Assembly (NCBI GenBank): GCA_020744425.1
Contig: JAGMUV010000019.1
Span: 620,001-684,000 of the forward strand
Origin: Dactylonectria macrodidyma
Taxonomy: Eukaryota > Ascomycota > Sordariomycetes > Hypocreales > Nectriaceae
Reading direction: 5' to 3'
DNA: 64,000 nucleotides
Numbering within the stretch: position 1 is the first letter of the stretch; each line of letters starts with the position of its first letter. Made by a program: the position numbers and the translations under genes. Below, piece by piece: positions 30,568 through 39,775 of this stretch. Under the pieces are notes generated by a model. That model was not told the DNA's origin. It searched no databases and saw only the letters and a list, made by a program, of their open reading frames with translations.

Positions 30568-31234
30568 ATGGCTAACTCACTAAGCAGAATGACGCGTTAC
30601 AATCCGCAGTACGAGGCCCTGATCCGGCTGCCTCGGCGCAGACAGCGACTGGTCCTCGCTCAACACATCCATCCCCGAGCCCCTCCCGCAGATTTTAAGG
30701 ACATCTGTCGGTCCAGGCTCAGTGACACAACGAGTGTCAGATTTTTTTGGCATCCACCGAACGCAGGTTGGAAGTTGAATGCGGGTTTTGTCATGATTGA
30801 ATTCCCGACACGCCTTCGGTGCAACACGGCTCTGCATGAGCTCAGTGGCATGGTGTTTCACACCCGCCTGATCACTGTCCAGAGACCGAGCAGGACGGCT
30901 GTAGGAGGCATTCAACTGGATATACTAGGTACCACTGCTAATTATCCACAAACCGCAGTTTCAACCCCTCCTCATCCCTGTCGCCGCTGCTCCCACTCCC
31001 GCCATCGCAACTGCCCCTACCGCAGCTGCCACCTCCGCTGCTCCCATCCCCGCAGCTCTCACCACCGCTGCTACCATCGCGGCTCCCACCATCACTCCGG
31101 CCGTCGTTGTCACCACCACATCAGTTCCCATGGACGATGGTGATGATGATACCGACGAGGAGTGCATAGGATGGGTTAGATCGAGAGACGCCGAAGATGT
31201 CCCCTCATCCCCGGAAATCGACTATCGCGATTAG
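30568..31234 (+). CDS. RRM-like protein with acidic tail, family copy 3
   Basis: Exons 30568-30900 and 30959-31234 encode 202 aa; the 58-nt phase-0 intron (GTAGGA ... CTGCTAATTATCC ... CCGCAG) is in the family position. RRM features: b1 RLVLAQHI, a1 PPADFKDICRSRL, b2 SVRFFW, b3/RNP1-like AGFVMIEFP, a2 RCNTALHELSG, b4 RLITVQRPS. The tail is Ala/Pro/Thr-rich for ~55 residues, then acidic (DDGDDDTDEE, SSPEIDYRD). The start at 30568 (CATCCATGG) gives the same MANS-LSRM prefix as copy 1; a second ATG lies at 30589. HTR module 9 begins 136 bp after the stop. Confidence 0.75.
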
Positions 31235-31369
31235 TAGACAGGGAGCTCCGTACAAACACCTGCTTCTCCGTTCCGAACAGCAAACTCGACGACAGCTGGG
31301 CCAAATCCCACCCTCACGATTTCTGGATGAAGTAAGGCGCAAGCTTTACATTGTTTTTTTTTCTTGTGG

Positions 31370-31640
31370 ATGACGGGGGAAACCCCGATTCATTTCATCG
31401 CTCCATGGCCCAACGGCCTGCGCTTCATGGTCCAACGACCTGCGCTTCATGGTCCAACGACCTGCGCTTCATGGTCCAACGGCCCTGGACTTCGGTCCTA
31501 AGATCGTATGGCGCATGAGCATGAGCGTCTGGTATCCCGCGCGCCTGCGCGTGAGCGTCTAGCATCCCGCGGGAGGTGTGTTCGAATCACACTACGGTCC
31601 TGATCCGTTTAACTATGAAGTCCCAGCAACATCTGTCATA
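31370..31640 (+). repeat. HTR module 9 (tRNA-like domain with internal duplication)
   Basis: The head is GGGG-GAAA-CCCC (31375-31386). The array has four CAAC-loop units: GGCC-CAAC-GGCC, GGTC-CAAC-GACC twice, then GGTCCAACGGCC running into CTGGACTTCGGTCC. The tRNA-like domain is 31502-31600 with acceptor GATCGTA/TACGGTC. Its central part is duplicated (GCGCATGAGC ... GCGTCTGGTATCCCGC, then GCGCGTGAGCGTCTAGCATCC), giving about 99 nt instead of 64. The variable-like hairpin nearest the T-arm is TCCC-GC-GGGA. Both duplicated halves keep the ability to pair. Confidence 0.75.
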
Positions 31641-33151
31641 TTTCGCCCTGCCTCGGATGCAATACGATGCCTTGCCCATTTACTTTAATTGAGACCTTGC
31701 ATACGGTAACCGTCGCACCTGATTTGGTATCTCAGCTTGATAACTTACCATTAGGGTATTGGCGGCTATTCGCTTTGGCCTCCGAGAACAAAATGCCAAC
31801 GGGAAGCCCATCATTGTAGAGGACAAGATACGGCATCTCGTTACGTTCAACTTTGTCTCCATCCGAACTTACCTAGCGAGAGTCGTCACTTCCGGCAAAC
31901 CGGCTCAGGTTACAACCTTATGTATGGCTTACGTAGCCTCTATGCGCACCACTACTATGTTCTTGATGTTTTCGAGGCTCTTGTGAATCAGATCATCGAT
32001 CCTCGTGCCACAGTAAAGCATCTGTTTGATGTTAGGCAAGCTATGATTAGAGGTTTAACTGACCCTAGGTCTACATCCTTACACATGTCTTGTTGTCTGT
32101 GACTACTTGAAGAAGATTCGGCACAGGGAAATGTACGCGACGACGTCGCTTCCCCCGATCACTACAAACACTCTGGGATTGATGACACCTGTGACTGAAC
32201 CGACCTCTTGCAGACTCAGTCGGCTCCCTTAACAACATCAACGCGACGGCCAACCGACGGCAAAATACATTTGCGCAGGAGAAACCAGCAAGCGGATTGC
32301 TGGTTTACCGAGGCGTCGTCGCCACAATGGTGGAGGGAAGACTGCGTGCATCTGCTTGATCAATTGAAAGGCTATCGATATGAGCGAATATGCATGGGCT
32401 ACTGCGACAGCTGATGGTGAAGGTCGACAAGGAGACAACGAGCGTATTCGGGCGCAACGCGCACCGTCGCGTCATTGAAGTGAAAAAAAAGTGATGGCTC
32501 GGTCGTTGCCTGACAACCAGGAGGTGCAAAGTACAACAGACGTCTATCCAAAAAAAAAATGGCCCGCGTGGCCGCGAATTTGCCCGTGGAAATAGGGGGC
32601 TTCATCAAAATGCGTCGTCAGCGTCGCATCATACGGATGAGGCAGAAAGATGACCAGTCGGTACCTTGCTTGCGCGGCGGAGTAGAGGAAGGTTCTCAGT
32701 CGTCACGTGGGCGTTGCGAATTTTTGACGAGATATTTTCAGAAAAGTCCAAGGGCGTTGAGATGTTCAGGAAGCGTCAGCTTGCTGAAATACCGCAGGAC
32801 ATTGTACGAAGATGCGCCAGGTGGGAAAGTTCGCTGTCGTCTTGGGGTCTTGGAGTCTTGGGTGTCACGCTGGGTGCTAAGAGTTGCAAAGCCGACCTAT
32901 AAGGCTTGGCTCTCTTGCCCGACCGATATCACCCGGGCCGATGGATGTCGAAGCAAAGATGACCGTGGTCATTTTAGTTCAAGACTCACCTACCTAGATA
33001 GTCATCAACCTATCAGTCTCTTTCTTCAGCGACGTTCCTTGGCTATTGTGTGGCCGTCGAAGCTCTCGCCTCTAGCGATCACCACGACTTACCCTAGAGT
33101 TCTGACTCCTGGGTGTGCGTTGCAGATGTGCCGCTCCCACAAACAACCTGG

Positions 33152-33203
33152 ACGCAACATGCACAGACTAGTCCGAATCGTGCATGGGGTTGGTCGTTGA
33201 AGT
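33152..33203 (+). repeat. Dispersed repeat, partner of 18600-18652
   Basis: ACGCAACATGCACAGACTAG, CCGAATCGTGCATGGGGTTG and TTGAAGT align with the block at 18600, same orientation. Confidence 0.55.
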
Positions 33204-33330
33204 CGCCGGCACGGGACGTAGGGACAGACAAACATGCGTAGAGCGTACTATGGGATCTGATCGAGCTACAAACTGCTCACTCGTCACAGCCTCGAGACTT
33301 CGGCGTTTCGTATGGCCATCCCAATCGTCA

Positions 33331-33447
33331 CAAGCAGAATGATCCAGTAGTAAATGAACATCATGAAGATTTTATCTATCCTCGTCTAGATTCGTACAAG
33401 AAACCACAGACTAGACTCGCAAGAGACCGTTCAAGCATGAGAACTTT
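33331..33447 (+). repeat. Dispersed repeat, partner of 21965-22082
   Basis: ATGATCCAGTAGTAAATGA, ATTTTATCTATCCT, AAGAAACCACA and GACCGTTCAAGCATGAGAAC align with 21965-22082. No HTR module follows here, unlike the partner. Confidence 0.6.
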
Positions 33448-33836
33448 TGTCGCTGACTATTAGGAAAGAAACGTTGTATCAACACACGTGTACCATCAAT
33501 CTTCGCTGCATTATCATCCTAAGCAAAGGCTATCAAAGCCTCGCTAGGACCTCGCTGAATCCTCTCTAGGGTGGATCACTGATCCCCCTGGCCTTGGTAT
33601 CCCAACCAAGATAGAACGCCGAGTGCTAGTTTCCAAGGCGCCAATGGCCTTTCCCCCCTCGCTCGAGGGGAGGGATCTACGCTGTGCAAGCTATGAAAGA
33701 GGTTCACGGAACCAACAAATAAGGAAAGAAATGTCGAAGGAATGGAACTCGTTAAATGGCGAGGCCAGGGATAGCACTGCCATGCAAGCTATGCCGTCCT
33801 CACACGTTTTTGTGTAGAACATGCGTTGCTGTCGCG

Positions 33837-35596
33837 TCATATGCGCAGCAAGTTCACGTCTGAGATGCTTCGGTGCCTCTTGTGATTGCTGCTCGCATCG
33901 CCGGATGCCTTGCGCTTTGCGGAGACCGACTCCAGAGGGCTTCGTGTGGCGTCGCTCATGTGCCTCTTGTGCCGGCGCATGGGTGTTAGGGGCACGGCGG
34001 CTGTGTCGAATCGGTCTGACTTGAGACCCTTGAGAGCTGTGTAGTTGTATGGCCCGCTAAAGGCCAGGGAATCCTGGGTGGCTTGGTTGCTTAGGATGAG
34101 CTGCTGATTGATCTGGTTGCGGCGGAACGCGCCAACAGTCTCAGAGTTGAGATGCGACAAGACTTCAATTTCGCTGCCAGCCGTGCTAGGACGAGCTGGG
34201 GTTGATGTCGGGTCCCATTCATTCTCACCCTCGTCACCGGAAGATTGACCGTCATCCCACATAATGAAGTCGTTGATATCCAGCTTCTCTTCCGCGTCAT
34301 CGTCGTCATCGTTTAGGCTGGCGGACGAGCTCTCATCGGCGGTGTTGGCCTCGGATGGGAAGGGGAAGAAGGCCTCGGCAGGGCCCATGGCTTGGGTGTT
34401 GATAAAGTCGCCAAAGGTGTTGGAAGAGAACATGGCGCTGAGCATCATGTTGGCCGAGTTGCTCATGATGGGAGACGACTGATCTTCCATTTCCATGGGC
34501 CACGGGAAGTGGAACTGCTCTGGTGATAGGTCGAGCTGGCGGCGGCGATGAGGAGTAAAGATCATCATCTTCCGAGTGAGAGGGTTCAGTACAGCAATGG
34601 GCTTCCTGTCGGATCGGTCCAGGTTGAAGCGACCAACTCGGGGCTGGCCACGTTGAGACTTGACAGGGCTGTCCGTGTCGGAATCGGAATCATCGCTCAT
34701 GGGATTTGAAGGACGGCGAGTCTTTCTCCGAACAGGGGGCTCCGGAATGTCTTCTTCGGTTGTGTCGCCATCAGCTGGAATATGGAGGTTAGCACAGAGA
34801 AGACAAAGCGTCCCGCATGGCAGGACTCACTCTCGTAGCCATCCAACTCCTGCGGCTCTTCAAAGGTGGGCAAGGGAGTGGAGGCGGCTGTGGCAGGTTG
34901 TGAGGCCATTGGGGTGGCAGTTGGCGTGTCATCATCGGACAGCTGACGAATGACCTCTTCGGCATCCGAGTCAGGCTGGTCAGCGTGGGTGTAACTGTAG
35001 TCCCAGAAGGAACCAGAGTCTTCCGACTCGTTGGGGTCGTTCTCAATTTCTCGGCGGAACGCAGGGTCAAGGGCGTTCTGAGAGACAAAGATGTCAGGGA
35101 AGAGGTCGGCATGATCGTCTTCTGTATCAGTGGAGTCCGAGTCACTGGAGGGCACGTCGAAGTGGACATGGCGCTCGACAGGTATATCAGAGTTAAAGGC
35201 GTTGGCATCCTGGAAGAAATCGGAAACCTCGTTCTCGTCGACATCCGACATGATACCAGCCCAGCTTCCGACCTCATCCTCGTCTTCGTCGACATCATGA
35301 CCGTCATCATCGTCATCGTCATCATCGTCATCATCAGCATCTTCAACGATCAGTCGCGGCCGAGGAGCGATTGGGGTTGGGACATTGTTCTCTTCGACAA
35401 TGTTCTCCTCCTCGGCCGCAGCAACATCCTCCTCATCGTCGTCGGAGGAGTCACTAATATCCTCGACGGCCGAATAACCGTCCTCATCCGAGAGATCGAA
35501 GGAAGAGGAAGAGGTATCAGAAACCCGGCGGCGGCGCTTGGTGGTGGCCTTGACCGGGGTGGAGGGGGGAAACTTGCGTCGAACGTTGCGAGACAT
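33837..35596 (-). CDS. Acidic, low-complexity nuclear protein
   Basis: Exon 1 (34831-35596) and exon 2 (33837-34774), joined across a 56-nt intron (GTGAGT, GTGCTAACC, TTCCAG), encode 567 aa. The junction reads LDGYETDGDTTEEDIPEP. The N terminus is basic (TTKRRRRV); long Asp/Glu/Ser tracts follow, including an 11-Asp run near residue 90. A Ser/Asp-rich middle and a C-terminal region with basic patches (PMRRHKRHMSD, SAKRKASGD, NHKRHRS) look like nuclear localisation signals. A nuclear regulator is likely. The dense acid tracts and the ELDGYE-D-DTTEEDIP stretch recall CRF1/IFH1-type ribosomal-protein-gene coactivators, but that is a weak inference. It is the first gene of the core-like half. Confidence 0.75.
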
Positions 35597-38500
35597 GTTG
35601 GATTCTGATGTAGGTATGAAGATGAAACTCGTCTGATGGGTAAGTATCTGGAAGAAGTGGTGTTATCGACTCCCGAGGTGATTGTCGTGTCTAGTTAGAT
35701 GTGTTGATGGATGTGGAGCCTTTGAAATTGTGGCTTTGTCTTTATCCTTTGCCAGTAGTCAAGTCTGGAGACGAGAAAAGATTCAAGAATCAATAAAATT
35801 CTAGAAAAAGTAGAAGCAAGATAAGAGAGAGAGGTCTCTAGAGATGTCTTGCTGGGAGGATGAGAAAAGGAGGGCTAGACGAGCGACAGAGTCTGGTGGG
35901 CGAGGAGGTTGAAGAGGTGGAGGTGATGGTAGTTGTGTTTGTATGTAGATAATAAGCCCTCGCAAAACGGGCGGTCGCAGGATCGTTGAATTCAGAGACA
36001 GACTCTCGGTTGAGCTTCTGGGAGCTCAGGAGCGGGAAAGCCTGTAGGAAACTAGGTCGAGGCTGGAATTGAATGGTGGTAACTCGGAGAACTGCTGGAC
36101 TGCGGGCCAGGCCATGGGAGAGGCGAGAGCCCGCAGTGGGCGTTTACAGTTCAGCGGCGGCCGAAGGCATTGTGACTCGACGTAGTTTCGGTATGGGATG
36201 TCCTCTGATCTTGGGGATCTAGAAAAGTGCGACTTCGTTGTCTTGGGGGGAATGGTGAGTTGGTGATGCCAAAAGGAAGGAGAAAGCAGAGGCAAAGCGG
36301 ATGAGGAGAAGAGAAATATCCCAAACTTTTCCGCTCGCGGTGGGGTCGACGCTGATTGGTTGTGTAGGTCGTGCAGGCAAGTCCACGAAGCCCACTGAAA
36401 CCCACAGCGAGGATCCTGGACTCCAGCACACTCCACAGGCGCTGCAGTCCACTGAGTTCAGTGTGGCACCTTTTTTTTTCCAAGCCCATCGAGGTGCCTC
36501 AACTTGGCACTTTCCATTACTGCCGGGGGGGTGGTTTGCTTCTCGGATCCACACAAGCTGCGCTAGGCCGCTTCGAGGGTCACTTCCACGCCGTCACCGC
36601 TTTTTGAAGCCTCGACATCTGGAGGAGTCACAGGCCCGAAACCCTCACGAGGAGCGCCAGCCGCCCTGTGACGTGAGTTGGCGATCGCTCACGGGCTGGG
36701 GCTGGTCTCTGTTTCGCTCGCTACGATGCAGGGCGGGAGATGCGAAATGCGCACAACTTTTTTTTAGTTTAATTTTGCTAGGATTTTTAAATTCCCCCGA
36801 TGTACAGGCAGGGAGGCAAGGCAAGGCAAGGGTGCACGCGGGCTCGCTCCGTGGCTGTTGCTGGACGACGCCATGCCTGATATCCCTCGTAAGTCAAGGG
36901 CCCCGGCCTGGCGTGACCTCAGTTGAGTTGACCTGGGGGAGATGAAGTTAATACGGAGCACTTTTACGTAGGGTGAATCACCGACAGAAACTCTCTACGA
37001 AAGACGCTTTCCCCGAAAACGGGGTCGAGAAGCAGTGGCAAGGGACGCAGAGACAGCAAGGCGACCATCAGAAGTGGCTCCATCGTAGGCAGCTAGCTAG
37101 CTTAACGGGAGTGCGTACGACGTACATATTACATGGTGATGTACATGAGTGGCCGGGACTGGGTAGGACAAGGGGCCTTCATGCTTCTCGCTTGAGATGG
37201 GGCTTGATCCAGGGCACACAAGCTCGGCAGTACGTACATACTGGGCAAGGGTTGTAGTCTCTCACGGTAGATAGGAGGTCGGAATATCGCGCCGTTGGCT
37301 CCCAATATCAAGTACAAGCGCAAAGGTATGTATGTGTTCGGTGTGTTGTACCGACAAGACAGCCGACATGAACAAGGACCCAGAGTATGGAACTGGAGCA
37401 TAACTGGAACATGTGGCTGGAGCAGATAACTCGAGAGAGACGACTAGGACAGAGAACTAGAGCACAGGACTGGAGCATATCAAACAACTGCCAATGCGAA
37501 TACAGTAGGTGCTCCAAGGCTGCAACCTCCACTGTTTCTATTCATCTGCTCATCGCTCCACGACTCCCCTTGGGCGCATTGGGCCGGCATGGCCAAAAAA
37601 AAAAGGACCCTTTGGAACCTCTGGAACATCTCCTCCCCTCCCCTCGTAAGGGGATCCACAGTGACGGCAGCTCCACTGCTAGAAACAGGGGGCTGAGAGC
37701 TCCATTACGGGTCCAGGGTCTCTCTTTCTCCCTCGCATGGAACAACTGGCTGGGGCGGCATTTCCACTGGCCCAGCGACGTCGTTGTCGAAGCCAATTGC
37801 TGCACGGGGTGTTTGCTCCAGGTGAATCCCAAGAGACGTTTGAACGGCACAACTACGAATACGATACTTTTGTTTTTAAGCATGAGAGGGGTTGCAGCCA
37901 GAATGCCACTCTGTCACGATGACATGTGTGCACCATCCAATGCTACCAAGCTTTCTCTTTAGTAGGTTATGTATGGTAAGTCTCTCTTTTTTTTTCTTCA
38001 ACGTTACCCCTCGAACGACGCATCCATCCATGTTGGCACGGCCAGTGGTGGGGTTTCTTCCGAATCCAGCGCCTCGGCCTCGACGACAAAACTAGTCCAG
38101 TCTGGATTTTCTTTTCCTCCTGCGACTCGGGGAGATGGTTTGACGAGAAAAAAAGAGGAGGCGAGCGGGAATCTCGGATGAAATTGACTCCTCCGGGAGG
38201 AGTAGCTTTCAGTTTTTTTTTTCTTAGGCGGCTCCGACTCAAACTCCGGAGGCAAAAGTTCGGGAATGACGATTGACAGCGCCGTGGTTTTTCTTCCCAA
38301 GGTGACCCCGACAAGGAATTGAGTCGCCTCACCTCGCCTCACCTTGCTATGAGGCTGGTAATGAGAGGATGGCAATGCTTTGAAGACCTCTGCTTCCAAC
38401 TTCAACACGTTCTACATATCCCACTCATTCCAAGCAATCCTCTACTCTCCCCTCTTTCTCCCAGGAGCCCCTCATCTTCACTTGACCACCCCTCCCGCCC

Positions 38501-39775
38501 CTCCCGCCCTAAACAGGCACTGCCGTCATCAGAGTCGACTAGCGTCATGAGTCGAGACGCCAGTGTTGAGGGAGCTAGCATTACGGAGCTCGTAGCGTCT
38601 AAACTCTAGGTGGCGGCCATTGTACCGTGAAACCTCGGAGCTGTGAGTTTTTTTTTTCTTTCTTCATTTTGCTGTTGATCTGCCAATCATTGACTCCGCA
38701 TTAGCACCGGCCGACTATGTAGGTACGTAATGAGAGGCGACGCAGAGGACAACGAGGCATTGAGCCGCCTGTTGTGTTCACAAACTCACACTGTACTCGA
38801 CACTTCTTGGATTATGCTTTCTCGATGACTCTTGCTTACGCCGCTGCTGCCTCTCCCGCAGTGACCTCTGTGACTCAAGCTGGCAGATCTAATCTTCCCC
38901 CCATCCGGAAGGGTGTCTGCATCATCCCACAACCCGATTGGCTGGGGAATCACTTGACCATAGCCGCCCACCCTCCAACTTCTCCAGAGTGCGTCTATCT
39001 GATGACTTCTCTCATGCAACATTTGTATCAGTCTGCCCATTCTTGCTTGGCTAGGTTCAGCCGCTCAATCCCAACTGCCAGCTGGGGCCCTCGCTTGAAC
39101 GCCTGAGGCTCCGCCGGATTTGAAGTAACATGACGGAGCCATGCAGCAGAGGGAGAATGTAAGAAAAAACCGGAACAAAGATGGAGTCAGCGCAAGTACG
39201 TAGGAGACGGCATCTTCCTAACCCAAACATGCCCTCAGCGTCCCGCCTGTGGCGGCATTCAATCGGCCGAAAACCTTACGATAGACCGCACCAGTGACAC
39301 CACTGGCAGAAGCTTATGGTTCCAGGTCGCGTTGCGGGTGGGAGCCTCGACTTGGGTTCCTTGCCCCCCTGCTCTTGGCTGTGCAGTAAATTGCTCGCAT
39401 GGATGATGGCTGAGGCGAGCAGCTTCGGGAGGGCTTCTGGAGTGTCGCGCTTATGGTTGTACCGCGGCTCGTACCCTGCATGAGGGAGAGGGGCCGTGCA
39501 CCATCCCGCGCGTCAATGGCGCCTGTCATAGACCCAAGCACCCTGGCTTATCTTATCGTATCTGGCCGCAGGTTGCCCGGCCAGCAGCATGTATCAATCA
39601 GGCTCCGTAAACAGCAGACGACAAATGAAATGTGCAACCTGCATCATTAGGAACCGTTAAGCACCCATCCATGAACCTAGCCAGCTCCGTTGCTACTCCA
39701 TCACCACACCCGCTGTTCTATCTTCGACGTCAGACTCGAATCATATCGTCGCAATAGTAACTGTCGTCCTTCACC
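35597..39775. other. 4.2-kb interval without recognised gene
   Basis: This stretch lies between the divergent starts of the acidic protein and the kinesin. Frames here are low quality (shadow or proline/serine-rich), and homopolymer T/A runs of 8-10 are frequent (36480, 36760, 37597, 37987, 38220, 38650). Long 5' leaders, regulatory DNA or unannotated non-coding RNA are possible. No structured RNA was recognised. Confidence 0.5.

Larger units (their letters stand above)
30112..31640 (+). mobile_element. Composite RRM-gene + HTR unit 3 (complete)
   Basis: Homologous to unit 2 from TTGGTGGGAATGGAATCAAC through the leader (GATGTAGGTGAGGCTATTCG, CTGCAATCATGCTGCGGCTT), the RRM gene and the HTR module, to the tail CCGTTTAACTATGAAGTCCC near 31620-31640. 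Length is about 1.53 kb against 1.6 kb for unit 2. Identity is high in the regulatory leader and the intron borders and lower in the Ala/Thr tail. Confidence 0.6.
31641..33836. other. Accessory-core boundary interval without recognised gene
   Basis: Short frames only (for example 31759-31986, 32559-33200) with no domain. Dispersed repeats at 33152-33203 and 33331-33447 pair with sequences in the left part and are the last such repeats seen; the core-like segment starts at 33837. Confidence 0.5.

Noticed and set aside
32559..33200. 213-codon plus-strand ORF
   Set aside because: Irregular composition, starts in an A-rich run, no domain; overlaps a dispersed repeat.
33640..33680. Hairpin CCCCTCG-CTCGAGGGG as a relative of module 4
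   Set aside because: No T-arm or other module parts nearby; an isolated palindrome.
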